Positions 10,705-19,621 of a stretch of DNA of 64,000 bases are shown piece after piece (within the stretch, counting starts at the first letter, position 1; every line of letters begins with the position of its first letter). Under the pieces are notes generated by a model. That model made no database searches. It was not told the DNA's origin and was given only the letters and a program-made list of their open reading frames with translations. The stretch comes from Bauldia sp. GTDB lineage: Bacteria; Pseudomonadota; Alphaproteobacteria; Rhizobiales; Kaistiaceae. The position numbers were made by a program, and so were the translations under genes. Where the stretch lies: contig JANQRX010000006.1 in the NCBI GenBank assembly GCA_028284325.1, positions 62,001 through 126,000 of the forward strand. The letters are read 5' to 3'.

Positions 10705-11102
10705 GCGGCGGGCCGGAGCGCGTCGCGCATGGCGGCGTAGAGGTCGCGGGGGCTGTAGGGCTTGTGCACCATACGATCGGGACGGTCGGGATCGCGGCCG
10801 GGGTGTCCGGCCAGGCGGATCAGAGGCACGCCGAGCGTTTGCGCCAGATGGCGGATCGCCGGCGCCGCAACGGGGACGGCACCATGGCTGTGGGCCTGGT
10901 CGAGGAGGACGAGATCGATCCCGGCCAGGCGCTCAAGCGTCGCGAGCAACGCCTCGGGCGATTCGATATGGCGGGTGCGGCATCCGAACTGGGTGGCGAG
11001 CAGGGTCGCGACGGTGGCCTGTGCCGGCGTTCCACCACCCACGACGACGTTGGGAGGGTGGCCCTCGCGAGTGACGAGCTTCAACTGATCCGCGTCGGCC
11101 AT
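10701..11102 (-). CDS. Receiver-like domain protein with altered acidic pocket
   Basis: A 133-aa single-domain protein with the CheY-type order of strands. The phospho-acceptor aspartate is present in IDLVLLDQAH and the conserved lysine in VHKPYSPRDLYAAM. The pair of acidic residues normally after strand 1 is replaced: the segment reads NVVVGGGTP instead of the usual VVDDEP, so Mg2+ binding and phosphorylation are doubtful. It may act as a phosphorylation-independent partner. ATG at 11102 was chosen because upstream extensions are not receiver-like. It ends on the last codons of the convergent YihY gene. Confidence 0.6.
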   Translation of the reverse strand: MADADQLKLVTREGHPPNVVVGGGTPAQATVATLLATQFGCRTRHIESPEALLATLERLAGIDLVLLDQAHSHGAVPVAAPAIRHLAQTLGVPLIRLAGHPGRDPDRPDRMVHKPYSPRDLYAAMRDALRPAA

Positions 11103-11166
11103 CGCCGTCCACCCACGCAACACACAAACACGCGGGCGAAGGTAGCGGGGTATGCCTAACGGCGCC

Positions 11167-12039
11167 TTAAAGCCCCACCATGTCGCGGATTTCGGCCGGG
11201 GTGGCGCCGTCGGCACGCAGGTCGGCGAGGGTGGTGTCGCGGGCCGACTTCGACAGCTTGGCGCCGGTAGCGTCGACGATCAGGCGGTGGTGGTGGTAGT
11301 GCGGCCGCGGCAGGCCGAGGAGGTGCTGGAGCAGCACATGCACCGAGGTGGCGTGCAGCAGGTCGCGGCCGCGGACGACGTGGGTCACGCCCTGGTAAGC
11401 GTCGTCGACGACGACCGCGAGGTGATACGAGGTCGGCACGTCGCGGCGTGCGAGGATCACATCGCCCCACGCCGCCGGATCGGCCGTGCGGCGCTCGTCC
11501 GTGCCGTTCGAGTCGGCGCCGCCCTCGATCCAGTGAAGGTCGCCGGCTTCGGCGACGGCGCGGTCCATGCGCAGGCGCAGGGCCGGGCGCGCGCCTTCGG
11601 CGAGCCGGTGCTCGACCTCGGCGGCCGGCAGGTCGCGATCACGGGGCGGGTAGTGGGGGGCGCCGTCGGGGTCCCGCGGCCAACCGGGGCCGGCTGTCGC
11701 CTCCGCGATCTCCTTGCGGCTCATGAAGGCGGGGTAGAGCAACCCCAGCTCGCGGAGCCGGTCGAGTGCGGCGCGGTAGGCGTCCATGCGCTCGGACTGC
11801 CGCATCACCGGCTCCTCCCAGACGAGGCCGAGCCAGGCGAGATCGTCAAGGATGGCGGCCTCGAACTGCGGCCGGCTGCGCTCCGGATCGATGTCCTCGA
11901 TCCGCAGGAGGAATCGCCCGCCGGCCCGGCGGCAAAGATCGTAATCTCGCATGGCCGCGTAGGCGTGGCCGAGGTGCAGGCGCCCGTTGGGCGAGGGCGC
12001 GAATCTGAAAACCGGCGTCACGGGCCGCTCGTCGATCAC
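11167..12039 (-). CDS. gluQRS: Glutamyl-Q tRNA(Asp) synthetase
   Basis: Attaches glutamate to the queuosine base at position 34 of tRNA-Asp. The 290-aa protein is a catalytic domain without the anticodon-binding half of GltX. FRFAPSPNGRLHLGHAYAA is the class I HIGH-type motif near residue 10-28, and GAKLSKSARDT near the C-terminus is the KMSKS motif. RIEDIDPERSRPQF is family-specific. GTG at 12039 places the N-terminus at MIDERPVTPVFRF; longer frames run antisense into the alkA start. Divergent from alkA across about 60 nt. Confidence 0.9.
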   Translation of the reverse strand: MIDERPVTPVFRFAPSPNGRLHLGHAYAAMRDYDLCRRAGGRFLLRIEDIDPERSRPQFEAAILDDLAWLGLVWEEPVMRQSERMDAYRAALDRLRELGLLYPAFMSRKEIAEATAGPGWPRDPDGAPHYPPRDRDLPAAEVEHRLAEGARPALRLRMDRAVAEAGDLHWIEGGADSNGTDERRTADPAAWGDVILARRDVPTSYHLAVVVDDAYQGVTHVVRGRDLLHATSVHVLLQHLLGLPRPHYHHHRLIVDATGAKLSKSARDTTLADLRADGATPAEIRDMVGL

Positions 12040-12100
12040 CTTGATGCGGTGTAGCCAATGGTTTAGCAGCGGCGTTTCCCGCCACCAAATGCGGCTCCCC

Positions 12101-12739
12101 ATGCGCACCATCGAGACCGACCGTGACGTTGCCGACGGCCTTGCCGACCTGGCGCGTCGCGACCGTCGCCTGCGGCGCGTCATCAAGGTCGCCGGCGATC
12201 CCGGCCTGCGCCGGCGGCCCGGCGGCTTCGAGGGGCTCGCCCACATCGTGGTGTCGCAGCAATTGTCGACGGCGAGCGCCAACGCCATCTGGACCCGCTT
12301 CAATGCCGCCTACCCCGGCGTCGAGATGGGCGCGATCGCGGCGGCCGCGGACGAGGACTTGCGGGCCGTCGGACTCTCGGCGCCCAAGATCAGGACGCTA
12401 CGGGCGATCGCGGCGGCCTGCGGCGCGGGGCTCGACCTCGCCGCACTGGCGGACTGCGATGCGGCGGAGGCCATCGCCCGGCTGACGGCGGTCAAGGGGA
12501 TCGGTCCGTGGACGGCGGAAATCTATCTCATGTTCTGCCTCGGGCACGCCGACATCTTCCCCGCCGGCGACCTTGCCCTGCGCAACGCCGTGACCGACGC
12601 ATTCGGCCGCAGCGAGCTGGTCGCCGAGCCCGACCTCCGCGAGATCGCCGAGCGCTGGTCGCCGTGGCGGAGTGTCGCCGCGCGCCTGTTCTGGGCCTAT
12701 TTTCGTGCCACCCGCGCCCGCGAACGAGCACCCGCATGA
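12101..12739 (+). CDS. alkA: DNA-3-methyladenine glycosylase II (HhH-GPD)
   Basis: Excises alkylated purines in base-excision repair. A 212-aa single HhH-GPD domain: the hairpin is LTAVKGIGPWTAEIYLMF and the catalytic aspartate lies in FPAGDLALRNAV. It lacks the N-terminal TATA-binding-like domain of E. coli AlkA and so belongs to the compact form. ATG at 12101 gives MRTIETDRDVADG. The ATGA overlap with the next gene (12736-12739) indicates translational coupling with the carboxylesterase. Confidence 0.9.
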   Translation: MRTIETDRDVADGLADLARRDRRLRRVIKVAGDPGLRRRPGGFEGLAHIVVSQQLSTASANAIWTRFNAAYPGVEMGAIAAAADEDLRAVGLSAPKIRTLRAIAAACGAGLDLAALADCDAAEAIARLTAVKGIGPWTAEIYLMFCLGHADIFPAGDLALRNAVTDAFGRSELVAEPDLREIAERWSPWRSVAARLFWAYFRATRARERAPA

Positions 12740-13422
12740 GCGACCAGCCCATCGATCTCGACGGCCCCCGGCTGGCGCCGGCGAACGGCGGCCCCGCAAC
12801 GAGCCTGATCGTCTTTCTCCACGGCTACGGGGCGGACGGCAACGATCTGATCGGGATCGGGTCGCACTGGGCGGCCGATCTGCCGTCGACGGCGTTTGCC
12901 GCACCCCATGCGCCGCAGCCCATGCCGGAGATGCCGGCCGGGCGGCAGTGGTTTCCGCTGGCCTCCGTCGATCCGGCGTCGCTGCGCGAAGGCGTGACAG
13001 CCTCGGCGCCGGCCCTCGACCGGTTCCTGGACATGGAACTCGCGCGCCTCGGCCTCGACGACGCGGCGCTGATGATCGTCGGTTTCAGCCAAGGCACGAT
13101 GATGGCGCTCCATGTGGGGCCACGCCGGCTGAAGCCGCCCGCCGGGATCATCGGCTATTCGGGCCTGCTGCCCGATCCGGAATTCCTGGACGAGGAGATG
13201 CGCAACGTGCCGCCGGTGCTGCTCGTCCACGGCGGCAACGACCCGTTGATCCCGCCACTGGCGACGCAGGCGGCCCGGGAGGTTCTGGAGCGCGCCGGCT
13301 TCGCGGTCGAAGCCCATGTGCGGCCCGGCCTGGAGCACGGTATCGACGAGGAGGGCCTGCGCCTCGGCGCCGATTTCGCCGGGCGGCGCTTCGCGGCGCT
13401 CAGTGCAGGCTCGGGCCCTTGA
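12736..13422 (+). CDS. Alpha/beta hydrolase of the phospholipase/carboxylesterase family
   Basis: A 228-aa serine hydrolase. The oxyanion segment is FLHGYGADGND and the nucleophile elbow is GFSQGTMMAL; the acid is in HGGNDPLIPP and the histidine in LEHGIDEEGL, so the full triad is visible. It resembles bacterial acyl-protein thioesterase/carboxylesterase proteins (Abhydrolase_2). Translation is coupled to alkA by an ATGA overlap. The 3' end overlaps the convergent protease-fold gene by 23 nt. The natural ester substrate is unknown. Confidence 0.9.
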   Translation: MSDQPIDLDGPRLAPANGGPATSLIVFLHGYGADGNDLIGIGSHWAADLPSTAFAAPHAPQPMPEMPAGRQWFPLASVDPASLREGVTASAPALDRFLDMELARLGLDDAALMIVGFSQGTMMALHVGPRRLKPPAGIIGYSGLLPDPEFLDEEMRNVPPVLLVHGGNDPLIPPLATQAAREVLERAGFAVEAHVRPGLEHGIDEEGLRLGADFAGRRFAALSAGSGP

Positions 13423-14374
13423 GGTAGCGGTTGCGGTCGCCCGACATCACGGTGAGATCGACCGGTTCGCCGTCGCGGTTGACGGTGAGCGGCACCTCGA
13501 CGCCGGCCGCACCGAGCGACCAGATGGACCTGAACAGTTGGGCAAGGCCTGTCACCTCGCGGTCGCCGACGGTCATGACGATGTCGCCCTCGCGGACGTT
13601 GGCTTCGGCGGCCGGCCCCTGACCGGCCACGCCGGCGATCACCACCCGGTCGTCGACCTCGGTGGCGTAGAGGCCGAGCCACGGACGGGGCGGGCGATTG
13701 GCCTGTCCCATCTGCAGCATGTCGTCGAGGATCGGGCGCAGCAGATCGGTCGGCACATACATGTTGAGCGGCATGGTCTCGCCGCCGCGCAGGGTCTGCT
13801 CAAGCTGCAGCGAACCGATGCCGATGAGGTCGCCGTTCTCGTCGATCAGGCCCGTGCCGCCCCAGAACGGATGGGCCGGGGCGGTGAAGATCGCGTCTTC
13901 GAGGACGTACTCCCAGTAGCCGGCGAACTCCTGCCGGGCGACGACCTGCGCCGCCACGGCGCTGGTGAGGCCGCCGGCGCCGGCGGCAATCACGCTGGCC
14001 GACGGGCTGGCGGCTTCGGACCGGCCGAGGTCCAGCGCCGGCAGCTCCTCGCGGGAGAGGATCTGGACGAGGCCGAAGCCGGTTTCCTGATCGTAGCCGA
14101 TCGGATGAGCGGCCAGCGTGCGCCCGTCGTCGAGGGTGACCCAGACCTCGCTGGCCTCGGTGATCAGGTAGCCGACCGTCAACACAATGCCGCGGTCGCG
14201 GATGACCACGCCATGGCCGGCGCGCTCGGTGCCGAGGATGTCGGCGGTGAATGCATCGGCCGGGATCACGCTCCGCAGGCCGACGACCGCCGACAACGCC
14301 CGCCTGACGTCGAAGCTGTAGTCGCTCGGCTGTGGCTGGATGTCCGACGGAATATCCCAATCGTCGTCTTGCAT
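13400..14374 (-). CDS. Trypsin-like/PDZ protein of the HtrA fold with no catalytic triad
   Basis: A 324-aa protein whose residues about 50-210 follow the DegP fold and whose residues about 225-315 form a PDZ domain (GPAAEANVREGDIVMTVGDREV). The three catalytic positions are lost. The His segment reads VLTVGYLI where TNNHVV is expected. The Asp segment reads DQETGFGLVQI in place of DPRSDIALIQI. The Ser segment reads FWGGTGLID in place of GNSGGAL. There is no signal peptide, so it is probably cytoplasmic. A peptide-binding or scaffolding role is inferred; proteolysis is unlikely. It converges on the carboxylesterase gene. Confidence 0.78.
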   Translation of the reverse strand: MQDDDWDIPSDIQPQPSDYSFDVRRALSAVVGLRSVIPADAFTADILGTERAGHGVVIRDRGIVLTVGYLITEASEVWVTLDDGRTLAAHPIGYDQETGFGLVQILSREELPALDLGRSEAASPSASVIAAGAGGLTSAVAAQVVARQEFAGYWEYVLEDAIFTAPAHPFWGGTGLIDENGDLIGIGSLQLEQTLRGGETMPLNMYVPTDLLRPILDDMLQMGQANRPPRPWLGLYATEVDDRVVIAGVAGQGPAAEANVREGDIVMTVGDREVTGLAQLFRSIWSLGAAGVEVPLTVNRDGEPVDLTVMSGDRNRYLKGPSLH

Positions 14375-14567
14375 GTCTGTACTCCGGGCGTCCCGCCGCC
14401 CTCTTGTCTATACACTTAGGCCGGTGGACGACGTTTTGGGACCCCCATAACGGAACCGTCGTTCCGGGCCGGATTCGGCCCGCCCCTTCACATGGCCGTC
14501 ACAGTCTCTATAGACTATCCCCGCGCGCGCGCTTTGTGTGCCGGATCAAGAGGATGGGAGCGCGGGA

Positions 14568-15125
14568 TTGACGATCGCGGTTTCGCCAGGAGCCAACCCG
14601 GCGCTGGTCCTGAACGCCGACTACAGACCGCTCAGCTACTACCCGCTGTCGCTGTGGTCGTGGCAGGACGCGATCAAGGCGGTCTTCCTGGATCGGGTCA
14701 ATATCGTGTCGGAGTATGACGTCGCCGTCCGCAGCCCGTCGTTCTCCATGCCGCTGCCGTCGGTCGTCTCGCTCAAGCGGTTCGTGCGGCCGGCGCGGCA
14801 CCCGGCCTTCACGCGCTTCAACGTGTTCCTGCGCGACAGCTTCCGCTGCCAGTATTGCGGCGACGCCGACGACCTCACCTTCGATCATCTGATCCCCCGT
14901 TCGCTCGGGGGCCAGACGACGTGGGACAACGTGGTCGCAGCGTGCTCGCCGTGCAATCTGCGCAAGGGCGGCAAGCATCCGCGCGACGCCCGTATGTGGC
15001 CGGTGCAGATGCCGTTCCAGCCGTCGGTCTCCGACCTCCACGACAACGGCCGGGCCTTCCCGCCCAACTACCTCCACGAGTCGTGGATGGACTATCTCTA
15101 CTGGGATACCGAACTCGAGCCTTGA
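14568..15125 (+). CDS. HNH endonuclease family protein
   Basis: About 185 aa. Residues near 95-150 form an HNH domain with zinc-binding pairs CQYCG and CSPCN flanking FDHLIPRSLGG and WDNVV. The N-terminal half, with LVLNADYRPLSYYPLSLWSW, is conserved in alphaproteobacterial members of unknown role; such proteins are not restriction enzymes with a known partner. TTG at 14568 gives MTIAVSPGANPALVLNAD and has GGGAG about 8 nt upstream. An in-frame GTG at 14538 is the alternative. The 3' end overlaps the convergent dsbB-like gene. Confidence 0.82.
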   Translation: MTIAVSPGANPALVLNADYRPLSYYPLSLWSWQDAIKAVFLDRVNIVSEYDVAVRSPSFSMPLPSVVSLKRFVRPARHPAFTRFNVFLRDSFRCQYCGDADDLTFDHLIPRSLGGQTTWDNVVAACSPCNLRKGGKHPRDARMWPVQMPFQPSVSDLHDNGRAFPPNYLHESWMDYLYWDTELEP

Positions 15126-15616
15126 GGGCGCAAGACCGCCCAGGCGGCGATCGCCACCAGGGCCGCCGACAGGGCGGCGTTCCAGCCGGCAAACGACAGC
15201 CCCCAGCCCTCCGGGAAGCGCCAGCTCGCCTCGCTGCAGGAGACGACGCGGATGCCCTCAAGCTGGCGGAGCAGGTCTTCCGCCGTCGCAGCCTCGCCGC
15301 TGCCGCCGACGCCGCAATCCGACGGTCCGGGCCACCAGCCCCATTCCACGCCGGCGTGGTAGGCGCCGAGGGCGAAGCCGGCCACGAAGATCAGACCCGC
15401 CACGGCGATCAGCAGCCGGCGGAGCGACGCGGATACCGGGGCGACGGCGGCGAGGAGAACCGGAAGGGCGGCGTAATAGGGGTAGCGCTCCTGCAGGCAG
15501 AGCTTGCACGGGATGTAGCCGCCGATGAGCTCGAAGGCCCATGCCGCGGCGATGGTGGCCGCAGCCAACGCCAGCATCAGCGCGGCGGCCGTCCGCGCGT
15601 CGAGCGCGCGGGCCAT
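15098..15616 (-). CDS. dsbB: Disulfide bond formation protein B (DsbB family)
   Basis: A 172-aa four-helix membrane protein that would reoxidise a periplasmic DsbA by passing electrons to quinone. The first periplasmic loop holds the cysteine pair in GYIPCKLCLQERYPYY, and the second loop holds two cysteines in GPSDCGVGG and RVVSCSEASWRF. The order matches DsbB. ATG at 15616 shares bases with the stop of the YqaA-type gene, so the two are co-transcribed and coupled. No dsbA is in the window. Confidence 0.85.
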   Translation of the reverse strand: MARALDARTAAALMLALAAATIAAAWAFELIGGYIPCKLCLQERYPYYAALPVLLAAVAPVSASLRRLLIAVAGLIFVAGFALGAYHAGVEWGWWPGPSDCGVGGSGEAATAEDLLRQLEGIRVVSCSEASWRFPEGWGLSFAGWNAALSAALVAIAAWAVLRPQGSSSVSQ

Positions 15617-16197
15617 CAGACGACGAACCTCACCAGCACGAAGCCGCCGACGAGCAGGACCATGAAGGCGGTGAACACGAGGCCGAGACGCTTCTCGATG
15701 AAGTCGCGGATGGGCGGGCCGACCCAGTAGAGGAGGGCGGTGACGATGAGGAACCGGCCGCCGCGCGCGATGATCGAGGTGACGATGAAGACGGGCAGGC
15801 CGAGCCCGGTCGCGCCGCTGGCGATGGTGACCACCTTGTAGGGGAAGGGCGTCACCCCGGCGAAGAGCACGATCCAGATGCCCCACTGATTGTAGAGGTC
15901 GGCGAACGCGTCGAAGTAGTGCGCGTTGCCGTAGAACTCGATGACCGGCCGGGCCACCTGCTCGAACAGGAAGGCGCCGATGAAGTAGCCGAAGAGGCCG
16001 CCTACGACCGAACTGACCGTGGCGATGATGGCGAAACGCCAGGCTTTGGCGCGCTCGGCGAGCACCATGGGGATCAGGAGGAGGTCCGGCGGGATGGGAA
16101 AGAACGAGCTTTCCGCGAAGGCCACGCCGGCCAGGGTCGGTTCGGCGGCGCGGCCGGACGCGAGCGCCATAGTTCCGTCGTAGAGGCGTCGAAGCAT
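15616..16197 (-). CDS. YqaA/DedA-like membrane protein
   Basis: A 193-aa protein of about four helices with the VTT/SNARE-associated pattern: FAESSFFPIPPDLLLIPMVLA, then FGYFIGAFLFEQ and GVTPFPYKVVTIASGATGL. DedA-superfamily members take part in membrane lipid flipping and proton-motive-force maintenance; YqaA itself is not well studied. It is the first gene of a two-gene unit with dsbB, the usual pair in this bacterial class. ATG at 16197. Confidence 0.85.
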   Translation of the reverse strand: MLRRLYDGTMALASGRAAEPTLAGVAFAESSFFPIPPDLLLIPMVLAERAKAWRFAIIATVSSVVGGLFGYFIGAFLFEQVARPVIEFYGNAHYFDAFADLYNQWGIWIVLFAGVTPFPYKVVTIASGATGLGLPVFIVTSIIARGGRFLIVTALLYWVGPPIRDFIEKRLGLVFTAFMVLLVGGFVLVRFVV

Positions 16198-16281
16198 GGC
16201 GCCTGTCTATCGGTGGCCTTGTGACCTGTCCAGCGGCCTCGCTTGACCACCATTCCGGTGGCTCCTATACGCGGCGGTCGG

Positions 16282-16368
16282 GCCCCTGTGGCGGAATTGG
16301 TAGACGCGGCAGACTCAAAATCTGTTGCCTTCACGGGCGTGCTGGTTCGAGTCCGGCCAGGGGCACCA
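16282..16368 (+). tRNA. tRNA-Leu (anticodon CAA)
   Basis: An 87-nt tRNA. The acceptor stem pairs GCCCCTG with CAGGGGC, followed by A and an encoded CCA. The D-loop has TTGGTAGAC, the anticodon stem GCAGA/TCTGT encloses the loop CTCAAAA with anticodon CAA for UUG codons, a long class II variable arm follows as expected for leucine, and the T-arm contains GGTTCGAGTCC. No integrase or repeat adjoins it. Confidence 0.95.
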
Positions 16369-16422
16369 GTTCCCGATCCGACATGGTTCCCCCGGGGGCG
16401 TGACCGCCCCTGGAAGATCACG

Positions 16423-17937
16423 TCATACCCTGCGCTCGCCCATCCAGGCGTCGAGCCGCCGTGCGGCAGCCGCATCGAAGCGGAGGCCCAGCTTGGTGCG
16501 CCTCCACAGGACATCTTCCGCGGTTCGGGCCCACTCGTGCTCCATCAGCCACGCGACCTCGCGTTCGGTGAGGGTTGCCCCGAAATCCTGCCCCAGGTCA
16601 GCGACTCCTTCCGCCCCGTCGAGCAAGACCGCGGCTTCGGTTCCGTAGGCGCGGACGAGCCTGTTCGCCCAGGCTTGGTCGAGGAAAGCGAAGCGGCTGT
16701 GCAGGTCCGCGACCAGCGCGCCGACGCCATCGACCGGAAAGTCGCCCCCCGGCAGCGGCGTGCCGGCCGTCCAGTGCCCGGACGCCTCCGGGACGTAGGG
16801 CGCCAGTTTGTCGGCCACGGTCTCGGCAAGCTTGCGGAAGGTCGTGAGCTTGCCGCCCAGGATGTTGAGAACCGGCACGCCTTCGCGATCGTCGAGCTTC
16901 AGGACGTAGTCGCGTGTGACCCTGGTCGCGGCCGACGCGCCATCGTCGTAGAGCGGACGCACACCGGCGAAGCTCCAGACCACAGCGTCGCGCGCGACCG
17001 GGGTACGGAAGTACTCCGACACCGCCGCGCAGAGATAGTCGGCCTCCTCGTCGGAACACGCCGCGGCCGCGGGATCGCCGTCATAGTCGACTTCGGTGGT
17101 GCCGATCAGCGTGAAGTCGCCCGCAAAGGGAATGGCGAAGACCACCCGGCCGTCGGCCCGCTGGAACAGATAGGCCCGATCGTGGTCATAGAGCTTGGGC
17201 ACGACGACGTGGCTGCCCTTGACCAGCCGCACGCGATCGTCGGTGTCGGTCTGGATTCGGTGGTCGAGGATTTCACCGGCCCACGGCCCACCGGCATTGA
17301 CCAGCGCCCTGGCCGTGACGGTCTCCGGCGCGCCGTCCGGCAACGACCTTATCGTCACCTCCCATCGCCCGTCCTGACGTCGGGCACCCTCGAACACGGT
17401 GCGCGTCCGGATGGTCGCGCCACGCTGCGCGGCGTCGCGCGCGTTCAGGACAACGAGCCTGCTGTCGTCGACCCAGCAATCGGAATACTCGAAGCCGCGG
17501 CGGTAGTCCGTCTTCAGCGGCGCGCCGGCCGGATCGCTGGCGAAGTCGAGCGAACTGCAGGCGGGGAGGATCTTCCGACCGCCGAGGTTGTCGTAGATGA
17601 ACAGGCCGATCCTGAGCATCCAGGCGGGCCTGAGCCCGCGATGGTGCGGCAGCACCAGCCGCAAGGGCCGGGCGATGTGAGGCATGGCGCGCAGCAGCAC
17701 TTCGCGTTCGATCAACGCCTCGCGCACCAGGCGGAACTCGTAGTACTCGAGATAGCGCAGGCCGCCATGGAGCATCTTCGTCGAGGCCGAGGACGTCGCC
17801 GAGCCGAGGTCGTCCTGCTCGACAAGGAGGACGTCGAGGCCGCGTCCGGCGGCGTCGCGGGCGATGCCGCAGCCGTTCACGCCGCCACCGATCACAACGA
17901 GGTCGAATGCCCGGTTGGCGTTGTCATGCATGCTCAT
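16423..17937 (-). CDS. glpD: Glycerol-3-phosphate dehydrogenase, FAD-dependent
   Basis: Oxidises sn-glycerol 3-phosphate to dihydroxyacetone phosphate at the inner membrane and reduces quinone. The 504-aa protein starts with the FAD motif DLVVIGGGVNGCGIARDAAGR, followed by SSASTKMLHGGLRYLE and NAGGPWAGEI, all standard for GlpD. The C-terminal DAO_C domain ends with WRRTKLGLRFD. ATG at 17937 (MSMHDNANRAF) is preferred; ATG at 17931 is equally possible. No glpK, glpF or glpR is adjacent, so it is a stand-alone unit. Confidence 0.95.
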   Translation of the reverse strand: MSMHDNANRAFDLVVIGGGVNGCGIARDAAGRGLDVLLVEQDDLGSATSSASTKMLHGGLRYLEYYEFRLVREALIEREVLLRAMPHIARPLRLVLPHHRGLRPAWMLRIGLFIYDNLGGRKILPACSSLDFASDPAGAPLKTDYRRGFEYSDCWVDDSRLVVLNARDAAQRGATIRTRTVFEGARRQDGRWEVTIRSLPDGAPETVTARALVNAGGPWAGEILDHRIQTDTDDRVRLVKGSHVVVPKLYDHDRAYLFQRADGRVVFAIPFAGDFTLIGTTEVDYDGDPAAAACSDEEADYLCAAVSEYFRTPVARDAVVWSFAGVRPLYDDGASAATRVTRDYVLKLDDREGVPVLNILGGKLTTFRKLAETVADKLAPYVPEASGHWTAGTPLPGGDFPVDGVGALVADLHSRFAFLDQAWANRLVRAYGTEAAVLLDGAEGVADLGQDFGATLTEREVAWLMEHEWARTAEDVLWRRTKLGLRFDAAAARRLDAWMGERRV

Positions 17938-18077
17938 TCTCGAAGTTAAGCACGTCGCCACCGCACCCGGGACTGCGATCGATCAAAGATCGGTTCTGAA
18001 TTCGCACCTAGCGTAGCGGCGACGTTGCTGACAGGGGACCGGCGGTGCGCGGATGGCGCCCGCCGCGCGGGGAGGAC

Positions 18078-19562
18078 ATGCCGGCTATGAGATCGCTGCT
18101 CCGCGTCTGCGGGCGATGGTTCCTGCCGGCGGCGATGACGGCCGCCGCCATGGCCGCGCCGGCTTTGGCGGAGGGCGATCAGCCGGCGAACGGCGTCTTT
18201 GCCGATGACGATACGTTGCCCGGCAGCTATCGGCTTCACACCGAGACCGATATCGGCGGCGGATTGTGGGGTCTGGGCCCCAACCGCGGTCCGGCCAAGC
18301 GGGCTTCCTTCAAGGCGGACGTTCACGACGACGTTGCCGCTTTCGACGTCCGGCACCCCTGCACGATGTGCCACACCGACGAAGCCAAGGACCTGCATGT
18401 CGCGCGGATAGGAACCGGGTGTCGTCAGTGCCATGTGTCGCTGCCGATCGTGGGCATGCATCACGACGATTCGCCCATGAATCCGATGCGCCGTCACGCC
18501 TCCGTTTGCGCCGCGTGTCACGAGGGAGCGACACCGTCTTTCGCCGGATATGTCGTGCATGAGCCTTCAGCCATCAGCGCCGAGGCGCGGGAACAGTTTC
18601 CGCTGCTCTTTTACGCGGTCTGGTTCATGATCTTTCTCGCGGGCGGGGTCCTGGCCCTGTTCATCCCCTTCACCGTTCTCTGGCTGGCCCGGGAATATGG
18701 CGGCAAGCTGCGCACGCGCGGCCATGGCCGAGCTGACGCGACCGTGCGCCTGAAGCGCTTCACGCCTGCGATGCGGTTGTGGCACCTCGCTCTGATCGCA
18801 GCCTTCATGCTGTTGACCGTTACCGGCCTCGCCTGGATGTACATCGAGACGCCGTGGGGCCGGATGCTCGCGTCCTGGTTTGGCGGGCCGCGGCTGACCG
18901 TCGAGGTCCACAGGATCACCGGCATCGTGATGCTCGCGGGATTCGCGGCCCACATCGTCTACGCCCTTACCAAAGTGGATTGGCGGAACCTGCCGCGATC
19001 GCTGGTCTCGCCCGATATGCTGGTGATGACCCCGCGGGACATCGGCAACGTCTTCCGCCATCTCGGCTGGATCTTCGGCCTCTGCAAGGCACCCGGATTC
19101 GATCGCTGGACGTGGTGGGGCAAGTTCGACTACTGGGCCGTCTGGTGGGGAATCACCGTCCTGGGCGTCACCGGCCTGCTGATCTACAACCCGGTTCTCA
19201 CCAGCGACTACATGCCCGGATGGCTGTTGAACGTCATGACCTGGATTCATCGGATCGAGGCGTTCCTGGCGTTCACGCATGTGTTCACGATCCACTTCCT
19301 GGTCGAACATTTCCGCCCGGGCCGTCTTCCCTTCAGCGCAGCGATGTTCGACGGCACCGTCCCGCTCGACATCGCTCGCTCCGAACATCCGGCGTGGATT
19401 GAACGTCTGGAACGCGAAGGTCGACTTGCGGGCCTGATGACGTCCGAACCACCGGTGATCCTGCGCATCCTGTATTTCGGAGTCGGATACGCCATCATGA
19501 TACTTGCCGTCGCCCTCATGGCGTTCGCGTTCGCGAACATCATGGCCGTCTCGTTGTTCTGA
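18078..19562 (+). CDS. Three-haem cytochrome c fused to a cytochrome b561-type membrane domain
   Basis: A 494-aa secreted/membrane redox protein. A signal peptide ends near residue 32 (APALA). Three c-type haem motifs follow: CTMCH at 95-99, CRQCH at 115-119 and CAACH at 144-148. A helix near 175-200 leads into a four-helix di-haem cytochrome b region (RLWHLALIAAFMLL, VEVHRITGIVMLAGF, FTHVFTIHFLVEHF) like formate dehydrogenase gamma or PhsC. A last helix closes the C-terminus. It would carry electrons between periplasmic partners and quinone. ATG at 18078 has GGAGGA 4 nt upstream. No catalytic partner subunit is adjacent. Confidence 0.82.
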   Translation: MPAMRSLLRVCGRWFLPAAMTAAAMAAPALAEGDQPANGVFADDDTLPGSYRLHTETDIGGGLWGLGPNRGPAKRASFKADVHDDVAAFDVRHPCTMCHTDEAKDLHVARIGTGCRQCHVSLPIVGMHHDDSPMNPMRRHASVCAACHEGATPSFAGYVVHEPSAISAEAREQFPLLFYAVWFMIFLAGGVLALFIPFTVLWLAREYGGKLRTRGHGRADATVRLKRFTPAMRLWHLALIAAFMLLTVTGLAWMYIETPWGRMLASWFGGPRLTVEVHRITGIVMLAGFAAHIVYALTKVDWRNLPRSLVSPDMLVMTPRDIGNVFRHLGWIFGLCKAPGFDRWTWWGKFDYWAVWWGITVLGVTGLLIYNPVLTSDYMPGWLLNVMTWIHRIEAFLAFTHVFTIHFLVEHFRPGRLPFSAAMFDGTVPLDIARSEHPAWIERLEREGRLAGLMTSEPPVILRILYFGVGYAIMILAVALMAFAFANIMAVSLF

Positions 19563-19621
19563 CCGATGGCACGGGCGATCTTCATGCACCATCCCAACGC
19601 GTCCAGTTCGGAGCGACGACC

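Noticed and set aside
16282..16368. tRNA-Leu as an integration site for the accessory block
   Set aside because: The block starts about 4 kb away, there is no integrase gene, and I see no repeat of the tRNA 3' end at the right boundary.
16243..17949. A 568-codon plus-strand open frame across tRNA-Leu and glpD
   Set aside because: It runs through the tRNA and is antisense to a well-supported glpD; no family resemblance.
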